Origin: Hoplostethus atlanticus
Taxonomy: Eukaryota; Chordata; Actinopteri; Trachichthyiformes; Trachichthyidae
Reading direction: 5' to 3'
Length of the DNA: 64,000 bases
Assembly: GCA_034670405.1 (NCBI GenBank)
Contig: JAXDDX010000023.1
Span: 577,501-641,500, forward strand
The translations under genes were made by a program, and so were the position numbers. The first letter of the stretch is position 1. Every line of letters begins with the position of its first letter. Shown piece after piece: positions 50,420-61,809 of the stretch. Under the pieces are notes generated by a model that worked only from the letters and a program-made list of their open reading frames with translations, was not told where the DNA came from and did no database searches.

Positions 50420-53400
50420 GTCGGAGGGGTGATTGAGAAAAAAGTTCTTGCTATGTTACAAGACCTTTTCAATCAATAATGTGCACCATTTACAACAAAA
50501 ATAAGGTGTGATGAGAATACTGTAGGACGCAACTCATGCTCATCTAAAATAACATTTTACATGGAGAGAGTCCTTCCAACCATCAGCGTCTATATGTGAT
50601 AACAGCACTGATCAGCAATGTGAACATCAGCACCACTTTGACTGAGAGTCAGACAAGAGACCCTTTTCATTCATCATTCAAAACCATTTGAAGAGGGCCC
50701 AATTGTTTTAGACGCATTGATATAGCAGTGGTCTGTCATCGAGCTGTTCATTACTCAAACTTATTTTAGCGCGACTGTCATCCGTGTTTTCAGGTTCCTC
50801 CAGCTGGGATGATCCACCGCATTCCTCAGCCTAAATAAACTGTGAATGGTGCAAGGTGATGAAACCGGCAAGAATAAGAAAATTCTGCAGGCGACTTTAT
50901 ACGTCGCTTGAGCAAACGTTGCACCCCTATTAAGAAAATATTGTTTACAATTAAGCAAAAATGTTCACAGAGCAACCCAAAAGGTTTCCTCCGACAGGAT
51001 GTGTATTAGTTGTTGATTCAACCTCACCACCCACACTATGCTTCAGGCATCAGACATGGGAGTTTTCTCATCATTTAAGCCGCTCAATATTCCTCAACAA
51101 GTTTTGACATCCTTTTATTTAGGAAAAAAATTATAGCTTGCTGAGCGTAAAAGCAGGAAGTCGTTTTGCGTGGCTGATGTATTCATGCTCGCTTATTTTG
51201 GGTTTTCATGTTAGCATGGCCACAGGGACATACCTCCCCGTGTGCCTTCAGTATACCAGTTCACACGTCGTGCACCATGTGTCATTACTGCATTCTTCAC
51301 ACATTTTTACTGTCAAAAGAAGGAGCGGAGGGCGTAGCGTCTGATGTAAACCTTTGTAGGGACAACTCATAATTTTTGCTCCACCTGCGTTGTAAGCTTT
51401 AATAACAACGTGATACTGTTCTACGTATTCCACAAATTGGTATGAGCAGCAAGCTAACACACGCACGAGAACCTTTTCTAAGCCTTTTCATACGTGGAGT
51501 GTAATTTCAGATATATGCCACACATGTGGTAGAAAGGCCTGCAGGAGAAAAAAAGTGTAATTAAGTGCATCTTGATGATATTTCCTTTGGCTTCTCCGGG
51601 ATTAAGCCGACTGTCAATCACTGGGGGAAACAAAGGGTGTTTTGGGACCTCCTGCATGGCTGCATCTCCCAGCGCTTAACCACACCAGAACAACATAACG
51701 CCTCAGCGCCTGTGGCAGAGGGTCTGCGTCTGCTAAAAGGAGCGCAGCAACAGAGGGAAAAGCATCGTTATTTGGACCCGAAAAAGCAGCCAGTTGGCGA
51801 GTGTGCATATTAAAAGCCATATAATCCTTTAAATATACTGTAGAGCTCTGCGTCGTATTTACACAATGTGTTTGTGTCACGACGATCATGAGAAAATATC
51901 CGTTGTGAGACGCACAGGGAAGATTAGCACTGAAATTATAACGTGGCTGTCATACAGGCCACCATGGTTAAAAGCTGCATGAAATGAAAAGATAAAATTG
52001 AAGGCTATAATCTCTAAAATCCCCTGAATTGCGTAATAATTTGATATACCTCTTCTCGTTTTCTTGCACAGCCCCAATGCCAACAACGTTCCTGTAGCAC
52101 ACGTATCACACATGCTATGACAGTTTGCCCTTTGCAACACTGATACATTTTACCACCACATACTAAGTTAAAATAACATGGACACGTTTACCTCAGGGCT
52201 ATAGATTATCTGGCATGTTCAAACCATGGCCTATTATAACCAACAAATATCACAACATCCATTATTCAATCACTTCAGAGCCCAATTATGATTTACTACA
52301 TTGTGCTATTTAAGAAAACATGAAATGGTTGATTTATGCCTCCATGTTTCTGGTTCATACCTGGGTTACAACGTCATTGCTCGCAGAGATGAAGATTTCT
52401 GTCCTGATTAAGCGTGGTTGCGAAGGTACTGGTATAATGATAGCTATTAAGCAGGCCCCATCTCGACGGATCGAAGTCGAGACAAAGCCTAGCAGGATAC
52501 CGTCTTATGTCACCCAATGCCGTTGGGTCAGGTGGAGACCCTGATCTGAAACAAAACATCAAACAGACTCAAAGCAATAAGCTCTGCACAGACAAAGTAT
52601 TTACTCCTTGGAGGTTACACTTGGAGGGTCATTTTTGGAGACGGGAAGCGACTGTGGTCCTCACGATCAGCCTCAGAAACAGACGCAGAGGCAAAGCGCA
52701 GGTCCAGCAGCAGCAACAACAACAACAGCCGGCTCACGCGATAGATCGGCAGCCATAAATCTTGGGCTACCACCTCAATGCAGGTGTTCACAGGTGCACA
52801 CCGTACAGAAAGACATAGAAAAGCTGTCAGCAACAGGCAATTCCAGACCCCTGGAGCAATCAGAGGCATTAAATATAGGGACCTTGGCAGTGACGCAGTG
52901 GTGTTTATAGGAAAAACACTGTGAAGCAGTTAATTAGTGTTTCAATGATCCCCTTCTGGCATGAGCAGCTTCTGACAGACAGAGTGAGGCCTGTGGAGGA
53001 TGAGTCAGTCCTCTGCTTTCACTTCATGACACAGTGCCCCTTTGCAGTCAATCTGTGGCAGGTATTTTGTGCCCCTCTCAGTAAGCATTGGGTTTAATGC
53101 AATGTGCAATGAAAGTGCATCCATCATGTAACGGAAACAAAAATTGTAGACACTTGGTACAGCTTATGGAAGTAACCGGGTTAGCTTGCATCATTTCATT
53201 CCCCATTGAAAATAAAACATTGGTGTGAAGATCAGTCTTTGGAGAGATGATAAGTGTAAGAGCAAATGTGCATCGGTGGATATTCACATGATCAGACTAA
53301 AGTATCACATGTACAGAAATAGGTCTGTGAGTCATAGAGGAGAGGAAGGCAAGAGCATAAGATAGATAAAGAATAAAAGTAGTGACTAGATGCCAGTTCA

Positions 53401-53960
53401 CCATGTGTGTTCTCTGAAACACCCAGATAATGTTGTTCAGTTCTCAGTGACAGAGCCTCGGTGTTACTCTAACCAAGGCTGTTTGGCCAGCTGCCTTTTT
53501 AAAGCGTCAGTCTATTGAGGCAAAGTTTAGGCGAGGAATGTTTTGTGCCGATTATTCTGGGAGTTAAGACCTTTTCCTATCGCTCAGACTGAAATCCTTC
53601 TTGACATCATCCCTTGCAATTGTAAAGCTCTTTTTCCCCTTTCTTCCCCATTTGCCTTTGCTGCAAAATAAATAGCATCCAAAAGTTATCCGGGCTTTGC
53701 ATGGTTACCGTTTTGCTAATGGGCAGTCTGGCCTCTCGGGGAGACGGGGAGCATTTTTGGGGGGCACAGTGTGGTTGTTGTAGCAACGCTGCTGAGGAGT
53801 GAATGAAGCAGATGTCAGAGTAATCCATCAGCCTGCAGCTCCCGACTCCCACTCCTCATTGAGGAACACACCACTGTGACACCCTCAGCACCCATCTCTT
53901 CAGTTGCACCTACCTCGCTCTGCTCCGGCCCTGTAATACTTAAAACAAAAAGACCGAGCG
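50420..53960. other. intergenic region, no gene seen
   Basis: 3.5 kb with no gene recognised. A CAGCAGCAACAACAACAACAG patch lies at about 52706-52729. Open frames around it have no family motif. Confidence 0.65.
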
Positions 53961-53981
53961 TTGGTTAATTCTGAGCCGACA

Positions 53982-53987
53982 TTTATT
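53982..53987 (-). terminator. candidate distal wnt7a polyadenylation signal
   Basis: TTTATT on the + strand, AATAAA on the - strand, 1.6 kb after the wnt7a stop. Alternatives are at 54127-54132 and 55452-55457. Confidence 0.3.
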
Positions 53988-55526
53988 AACTAAAAAAGAA
54001 TGAAAAGACAACGTGGGCTTACAGCAATGACTTAGTCCCTCTGGTTTGAGATCACTACAGTAGTTGGAAGACATGGTTTCATCAGTTCAATCAGTTACAG
54101 GAAAGTACAAACTTTTAGATCAAATATTTATTAACACTGACACTTGAATCAATACTCTTGCATTAGATATAACCAAACCAACATATACCGAGATGATTTT
54201 GGAGAAATGTCAAAGGGTTTCTGCAACCGTGGTCATGTTAGGCACATTTTACAATTCAGTCTGATCAGACCGTCATCATACTGCGATGGCATGGTGTCCC
54301 TCCATCTGACTGTCTATTTCATCTAGGCGTTAGTGACACACTTGACAAAAGACCACAAACTGCATGTCTGTGGACGGTTGAGTGACCATAAGGATGCCAA
54401 GGCAGAGTTACATCTTTTTTTTCTGAACATTAACAATATAACATTATTATATTCTGTCCTGTTGATAAAGGAAACAACGCACATTTTCCAAACAGATATA
54501 AGGGTCATTCCAATTTCTGCTTTCCTTTACTAGACTCAGTAACTGAACACAGTTAAAAAAAAAAAAAAAGGGAGAATATCTTACAGAAAGAAATTGAAAA
54601 TAAATAAAACATTCATATAAAAATAATCTCTTACAAAATATATTCTATCAGCCAACATTTATGTCTGGGTGCTCATGTTTACTCCTGGTGGTGTCAACTT
54701 AGCTTGAAGAGTCGATATGGCTGCTCAGTCACAAACTCCATGATTTTCCAGACAACTAGCAGCAAACTGGAGGGGACGTAGAAAACAATACTATCATACT
54801 GAGCCCACTTTTCAGTAGTTAAGTGTTCTTCTGCCAGTCTTGTGCACAGAAGCTGCATTGTCTCAAATACCTATATCGGTCAAATCAAAATCTGACCTAT
54901 GATTTAAGACTCTGGGGATCGGGGCTCACTGTGTACAGACCTTTCATTGACTCAAATCAATCTATATTACATGACGTACATACAGCTCCAGTGTTTAGGT
55001 TGTGTCTGTCAAAAACAATAGCAACAACAAAACGGTTTATGCTTTTGAAAACCATACCAGATTTAGTCAACAGTGAATTCTGAAAGACATCAGTAGTTTT
55101 CTCATTGAATAAATTATTATTAGTCTAGCTCCTATGTGAAAACAATTCAAATATTTCTAGCACTGTTTGAAGGGATTCATGCCAATAGCGGAAAAGTCAA
55201 GCATGGGGCATGGCATGGCAATGGGCATAGCACAAACAAGCTCATGAGCCCGTAAGTCTGCTTAATACTCAGACTGTCCAGTCATTGCAGAGTCCAGTGT
55301 CATGGCAGATGTCCATTGGCATCAATATAATCAATACAAACTGGAGGAACCAATTGTCCTTGATTCTACGTCCAAGGCAGGACTTGCTGTGATTGAGGGC
55401 AGTAGCTCGGCAGTTTCTCCACGCATTTGTGCATCAGCCACAGAGAACCTTTTTATTGAAATACATTAGCAACACGCATGCACACATGTACGCAGTCTCA
55501 CTCACACTCACACACTCACACACACT

Positions 55527-55552
55527 CACACACACACACACACACACACACA
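55527..55552 (+). repeat. (CA)n microsatellite in wnt7a 3'UTR
   Basis: 26 bases of CA, with further CA/CT repeats out to about 55500. It starts about 40 bases after the wnt7a stop, so the mRNA would carry a GU repeat there. Confidence 0.95.
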
Positions 55553-55592
55553 GATCTAGATGTGTGCGTAAATACACATTCAATAAATACTT

Positions 55593-56072
55593 CTATTTAC
55601 AGGTATACACCTCTGTCCTCTCACTGCAGGTATTGCATTTGACGTAGCAACACCATAGAAACTTGCAGTTGCACTGCCAAACGCGCAAGTACTGGTGTGT
55701 GTTATATCCTCGACCGCAGCACATCAGGTCACAGCTGTTGGGCTGCAGAGCCGTTTTGTTGCACAGACGACCCTGGGTTCCCATGCTGCCCGTCAGAGGG
55801 TCTGCTTCGCAGTAGTTTGGCGACCTCTCAATGTAGACCAGGTCTGTGTCCATGGGCTTGCGGTAGGAGTGGGGTTTCTTGATCTTGAGGAAGGTGGGGC
55901 GCTTGTTTCGGCTGGCTCGGACCGGCTCCACGTGTACGGCCTGGTTGTACTTGTCCTTCAGCATGTATCCCAGCTGACGGAACTTGGGCAGCGTCGTCCA
56001 GCAGGTCTTGGTGGTGCAGGATCCCGACACCCCGTGACACTTGCATTCCAGACGCATGTTCTTCTCCAGGAT
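55593..56072 (-). CDS. wnt7a: wnt7a final coding exon
   Basis: 480 bases in phase 0, acceptor CTTGTAG, first codons ILEKN, stop TAG at 55593-55595. It encodes 159 residues: the CHGVSGSC lipid-bearing hairpin near the start, the [18 protein letters not shown] linker-type segment of Wnt7 proteins, and the C-terminal cysteine-rich domain. One unusual residue is leucine (codon at 55656-55658) in CKFLWCC, where I expect the highly conserved FHWCC. An open frame of similar length on the opposite strand is a shadow. Confidence 0.96.
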   Translation of the reverse strand: MLEKNMRLECKCHGVSGSCTTKTCWTTLPKFRQLGYMLKDKYNQAVHVEPVRASRNKRPTFLKIKKPHSYRKPMDTDLVYIERSPNYCEADPLTGSMGTQGRLCNKTALQPNSCDLMCCGRGYNTHQYLRVWQCNCKFLWCCYVKCNTCSERTEVYTCK

Positions 56073-59000
56073 CTACAAGAAAGGGGGGAAAAGTCAGGTG
56101 AAGCAAGGCTCTCTACCCTGGAAATGTGGTACGTTTCTAAAGGAACACGCAGGCATGAATTTCAAAGTGAATAGTGTGTAGAGTGTCTGGAGAACCAATC
56201 GAATCCACAGCGAATCCTCCACACACTTAGATCCATGCCATTTATTAGACCTAGATTTTGGTCTACAAGACCTTCATCAGAGCTTGGTCTAATAGATGTA
56301 AATTGTATGGGTGGAAGATCTTTTCCACTATGAATTTCAAAACTTCAAGACCAAGAACTCCTAACACTACTCACAATTTCTAACAATTTCTTTGTTTGTT
56401 TGTCTTTTCCTAATGAGCAGGTAGGAAACATATGGCATACAATGAGTTCTCAGAAAAACTCAGTCTAACATATTTCATAAATAGTTCAACAGGTTGAGAC
56501 AAAAGTTTTCTAGCATTCCAATTGAACATAAGCATTCCAAAGATCTTAGACCTGCTATGTCACTATACGGCACGCAGCTATGTGCCCTTCTTTTAAAAGA
56601 CGAGATGAGGTTTAAAACTAATGGAAGACACATACAAACACACGCACTCTCCCTAATTTACTGCATGTTCTGTTTTGCTTCAAAACGATCTACGAAAATC
56701 CTTGAATCTTCAAAATTGGAGGACGGTACTTTCATACTTACATTGAGTGACTAAGATTGGATGCAACAGTAGAATATTTTGAAGGAGTGTCCCCACAGCT
56801 ACAGCACCCAGAAAAGTGATGTAACAAATGTAATTAATATACACTAACTAAAAAATAAATGAGTCTGTGTCGTTAAAATGTTCAAGAGGGTTTTTTTTTT
56901 AAATCACAATTTACTAATCTACTAAGATGAATTAAGCAAAAATAAGGTAATCAGAGGACTGCAATATCCTAACAACAACTAAGCCCTTCTCAGGACATTG
57001 AGATTTGGGGATGTTTTTTGTCCCCTGCCTCCACAGAGCAGTCTGCTTTGTGCCATCGCTCTGTCGTGATCAATTGTAAAGATGTCTTGGTGGACGGACA
57101 GAAAAACACACTCAACGAACACAACATCTCAACGTATGTGTGGGATGTAAAAAACTGAATTTGTATAAGGTGGTGAATTCACACAGAAGCTGGATTAACT
57201 TACGAGTGTATGTGGTGATTAAAGGGACAATTTACTTGTCTCCAGAGAGAAGCATCCATAGAGAGCAGATTGGCAGCGCTGAATGGCCTTTTCAAGGTTA
57301 GAGTGGAACCTTTCGGTGTGGTTGGCAAAGCAGAGCGGGTATTCTCTCTCCGCCTCGGGCTGAATGACATCAGCTAACCCTCCTTCCTCCTCGCTGAGTG
57401 GGAACCCTTACTGGCATTAGAGAAGCCTCACCCAGCTTTTTAATTATTCCACTCTCATGTGCCCTCAGACTTTCTGGAGTCTCCTGGGGTAATTGTCAAA
57501 AGGCTTGGATGCATACAGCTTAGTGTGGTCATGCCCCCCGAGACCTGACAAACATTTAATTCATGGAGTTCATTGAAGTGAAATGCCAATGAAGCTGCCA
57601 TTGTTTGTTTAACAGAACCCCTGTAAGCCTCCCATGGCACGCTTTACACCATTGTTTATTCTTCTCAAGAAAATTTCAAGGTTGGCACTCAAAACACTCT
57701 GACATCATTTAAAATTAAATATGAAAGGCCTACTTCTGTAATTACAGAGGTATCTGGTTTAGTAAGTGTACATTAAGAGATTCGCGCACTATCAAATTCT
57801 GAGTGATGCCAAACACCGCCCCCCCACGAAAGCCTTGTCCAGAGTACTGAAACAACCTCTTCTTTCCTGCAGAATGGGACCATAACCTATTGCTATGGCA
57901 CTGACAAGAACTCTATCACAAGCCAATAAACTTCAGTGAATTTGTTTACATTCCCAAGTTTTCGTGTACACAGTTCCCTCAAAAACTCTATTTCAGTGGT
58001 GCTTATCTTACACAAAGTACCTAGACACACTGAGCAACTTTGACAAGGAGAAACATTTTAAAGATACACTTGATCATGTGAGAGACTCAAACAGACCAAA
58101 CTTGAAATATCTAGTGCCGGGATGGACCTTGCTGGTAGTGTTATTTTTACTACAAGGGGGCAGGAAGGTGTCAGGACATAAGCATGTGCTACTCCGAAGC
58201 CCTTATGAGCTCAATTCATATGCTCTATAATGCACGCAATAAGAGGGAATTACTAGAAGAATAAGGCAAGATGGAGAGCAATTGTGGAAATATTGACTAG
58301 CGTATGAGAACTACACTTTGCCAGCATCATTGGCCAAGCATTTTTTTTAAATGAACATCTCTCAGTCAATAAAGTATTCAACAGAGCCATTGTTTGTAAA
58401 AAAAAAAAAAAAGAAAAAAGGTACAAAAAGATTCACAGGATCTGAGGGTTTCAAAACATCTCCTATTACAGTAGCCTTGTTAGTCAGACAATAACGAGTG
58501 AGATACTGAGTAGCTTGCACTGCCACTCTAACGGTGTATCTCTTACATACTCCACTATCAGGACAAAGAGGGTTGGATACACAGTGTGGGGTAACCCTGA
58601 TCCATGTACCCCTCATTGTTATGCATTGCTATTAAACAACACCGACATAAAGAACTACAATCATTTTTCAATTCTTAATCATTCATAAAACCTTGGATGA
58701 TGTACAGCAAATCATTATGCTTTGAGTCATCAAGGATTAGTGGGAGCTGTGTCTGAAAATCAGTGAAATTGCCTTCATAGACCCCTAAACATGTGAAGGA
58801 ACAACCCTCTTATACCATTGCAGACACAGCAGGATCTCGGCAATATGCTTCAGTGGACATTTGTAGCCTGCTGTATTCTTAGAGGTCACAGTTTTTCCAA
58901 ACTTCCCAGCAGTCCATCCATCTTGCTTCAGAATAGATTATTTTCTCCATGTGCCATTTCGTGGATTGACCTGTGGTGTCTATCGATCCTCCATTCCTAC

Positions 59001-61809
59001 TTCTGGCCAGAGCTTAACAACATCAATGCTTGGCTAATGCACTCTGTAATGCCATGGTTCTGGTTTACGCTGCCGTGGCTCTCATCAAACACAATCGCTG
59101 CTTGACTTTGGGTTTTTTGTATACTCTAAATGACTATGGGATCTTGTGTCGGCCATGCTTTGTGCCACAGAGGCTCCTGATGTCACTTTGTTTTTAACCA
59201 TGCTTTGGTGAACTCCAGTCTCCATAGTCTTGGTGATGCATTCCCACGTCCTCAATCATCACAACAAATGAACTAAATCCTACAGATCACCCAGTCACAA
59301 AACACCACTAACACCACCATCACTAAAACTTGCTCTGTTCAACTCCTGGTTCCTAACCAACAAAAGTTACATCCTTAGCAAATACACTACCGATAATATG
59401 CTTGGTTGTCTTTGTATCATTGAAGCCTGGGAAAAACATCTTCACACTGAAGCAGTTTTCTTGCAAAGTCTGTACTTATGCTAACAAACCATGCCCAGAC
59501 AGTCACGGTGGTGACATTGCAGCTCTACCCCAGCAAGACATTAACATCAGTCAATAACCATTCAAGCTTCATTTGAACTCCTGGTTACCTGAGTCATTTA
59601 CCCCCTCCCCCACAACACCGCAACTCTCCAGGAGCCACCATACTGGCTCCTGGATGTTTTCAACATACAGACTGACTTCTCAGACTCAACATTTCTCACA
59701 GAATTTCTAAACATGTTTAACTGTTTGAAAACAGTCACATCTTTGACCTGCTTTGCACAGTTGGAACTCTGACAACTCTGACATCGACTTCCCTAGTCTA
59801 GTCACCAAGCCATCATCACAGACAATAACATGCACCCCATTGAACCGTAATGTAAACACTCAATATCACACCAAAATCTCATTTGTCTAGTCTCTCAGGT
59901 GCCTGTCTTACACAATCAGTCCACTTATTATTACAGCAACAGACTCCTCAATCATGTAGATGCATCTCATCTTGAAATTCCACCTGGATTTACTTTAATC
60001 TTATTTTAATCTTTATGAACACTTCCCATTTGGATTCAGATTACTACTCAGCACAGGAACAGCCTTGAAGGAACAGTTACCAATGACCTCCTTACCAATG
60101 ACACAAGCTCCCTAAACATTCTCGTTCTTCTCAACATCAATGCCGGCTTTGACAGCATCAATCACTCTCCACTCCTCTCCTGGCATGAGTCCTCCTTTAC
60201 CATCGCAGACACCGCCCTCTCCTGGTTTAAGCCATATCTCTCCTACAGACATTAATTAATCAGCATCAACAACTGCAAATCTGACATTGATCCAGTCTCC
60301 CATAGTGCTCCCCAAGGTTCGGTGCTTTGTCACCTCCTTTTCATTCTTTGCATGTTTTCCCTTGGTCACATCATCCGCCGCCATTGTCCCTACTTCTACT
60401 CCTATGCCGATGACATTCAACTCTACATTGCCCCTAAGTCTATCTCAGCTGCCACCTACTCTACTGCTAACTGCCTCATGGAAAAATATAGAAACTTTCT
60501 CAAACACTATAATTAACTAGAATTCATCATAATTGGGCCTGTATCCCCTCAGAACCTCTGTATTGATAGCTCCAGGGTCTACCCACCCCCCCACCCCATT
60601 TTAACCAAATAACAAAAGCAGCCAGAACATCACATACCTTCATCCCTCTTTCTCATTCTCAGCTGCTGAAAATAATTACATTAAAACTTCATTCTTTCAA
60701 TAGCATCCTCTATAGCACATCCTCCAAATTGCAATACATTCAAAACTGCAACCCATATGCTCATACCCGCTCTAAAGATCATAACACTTCCTTCCTTTAA
60801 AATGTCCATTGGCTTCCCATTCTGCAAAGCGTTATCTACTCATTATGTACAAAGCCCTCAATAACATAGCTCATTCTGCTGTCACTGACCACTATCAGAC
60901 ACCTTCCTGTAGGATTAGATCACCTGATGTAATCTTCTTGACTCCTACCATATGAACCAAGTAACAAAGATGGGTTGTATAGGACTGCTGTATCACTATT
61001 GCAGCTCAATCCCTCCGGAACGCCAGAGGCTCTAATTCACTTGGCACCATCACAAAAGTTGACAAATATTCACCTGTTCAAAAAGCCTTTCATTTAATAA
61101 ACTGTATATAAATAAAAATGTTGTTTTCTATCGATTGTCTAAATTTTTTCTGTGACAGTTACACTACTCTAATGCACTTTTTGCTATTGATTTTCATGAC
61201 ACTGCTGTTTTTATTAGTACTTTTCTGTGTCTGTCTTCAATAGCGCTTTAGCAATTACAATATTATTATTATTGATGTTGTTGTAGTATAGTATTATTAT
61301 TCATACACAAGCTTTCAACTTTTGTCTCATTGCTCAGTGCTTCAGACAATCTGGTATATCGATAATCTTCAAATTTAAACTGCTTATAATATTCATAGGC
61401 GAAGAAGAGGATGCTGAGCATTTACTGTAAATGATTTATTATGAGGTGATTGTGAGAAGATAATGAGGTAAACTGGACTTGTGAATATGTTAAAGAATAT
61501 AAAAATAAGGTCAGACTATGAAATGACATAAACATACCTTGCGTCCAACATCATTGTTATGTAGATTCATGAGAGTCCTGGCATTCTGCTTGATCTCCCG
61601 GGCATCAACAAACACCTTGGAGAAGCCCAAGCCATAGAGGATGTCTGCCGAACAGCCGCCCCACTTCCAGCCCTCCTCCTGGTTGTAGAATCCCTGCTTC
61701 TCCTTGTCGCACCCACAGCCGCTCAGGTTACCCTGGGTACAGGCTGCAGTGATTGCATGGGCCACCCCAGCAGCAATTATAGCATAGGTGAATGCAGCCT
61801 CCTTACTGC
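55593..61809 (-). CDS. wnt7a: wnt7a-type gene, last two coding exons
   Basis: Secreted, lipid-modified Wnt ligand acting through Frizzled/LRP receptors. The coding part seen joins 61809-61538 and 56072-55593 (- strand). The upstream exons (signal peptide and first Wnt segment) are beyond 64000. The product is about 250 residues of a protein usually near 350 long. Family marks are the cysteine-rich [10 protein letters not shown] segment, [10 protein letters not shown] with the serine that carries the palmitoleate, [11 protein letters not shown], and the C-terminal CGRGYNTH...[13 protein letters not shown]. Residues such as [12 protein letters not shown] and the TYTCK-like end favour Wnt7a over Wnt7b. 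Teleosts may have two wnt7a copies and I cannot say which this is. An L2-like LINE remnant lies in the intron. Confidence 0.93.
59290..61270 (+). mobile_element. L2-like LINE remnant
   Basis: Degenerate non-LTR retrotransposon, antisense to wnt7a. Readable pieces in order: an endonuclease-like FLTNKSYIL...[17 protein letters not shown] near 59350-59440; reverse-transcriptase blocks [19 protein letters not shown] near 60110-60170, [11 protein letters not shown] near 60210-60240, PQGSVL near 60310-60330, and the catalytic YADDIQLY at 60403-60426. The 3' end has short ATT repeats near 61260-61280. Frames are interrupted by stops and shifts, so it is inactive. The motif spelling fits L2-type LINEs of fish. 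Confidence 0.85.
60110..60516 (+). pseudogene. reverse-transcriptase remnant of the LINE
   Basis: The clearest open piece (60322-60516) carries [17 protein letters not shown] and [13 protein letters not shown], the palm region of a non-LTR reverse transcriptase. An in-frame stop after SYRH (near 60250) separates it from the upstream block [12 protein letters not shown]. There is no complete ORF2. Confidence 0.85.
61538..61809 (-). CDS. wnt7a: wnt7a internal coding exon
   Basis: 272 bases, phase 1 at the 5' side (acceptor TATTCCAG) and phase 0 at the 3' side (donor GTATGT). It encodes [20 protein letters not shown], then [34 protein letters not shown] and [20 protein letters not shown], ending VGRK. 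This is the central Wnt core with the invariant cysteines. Position and phases match the third coding exon of vertebrate WNT7A. Confidence 0.96.

Larger units (their letters stand above)
53961..55592 (-). other. wnt7a: putative wnt7a 3'UTR
   Basis: Non-coding sequence directly downstream of the wnt7a stop on the - strand. AATAAA hexamers on the - strand lie at 55452-55457 (proximal), 54127-54132 and 53982-53987 (distal), so several ends are possible. I chose the distal one as the limit without transcript evidence. A (CA)n tract (GU in the transcript) sits just after the stop. Confidence 0.35.
56073..61537 (-). other. wnt7a: wnt7a intron (5.5 kb)
   Basis: Phase-0 intron, donor GTATGT and acceptor TTGTAG on the - strand. 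It contains the LINE remnant at about 59290-61270, an A/T run at about 58397-58418 and a small inverted ATTAGACC/GGTCTAAT pair near 56245-56295. The part 57250-57450 is GC-richer than its surroundings. No other exon is seen. Confidence 0.85.

Noticed and set aside
55695-56174. 159-codon open frame on the + strand
   Set aside because: It is the antisense shadow of the wnt7a last exon and has no family signature of its own.
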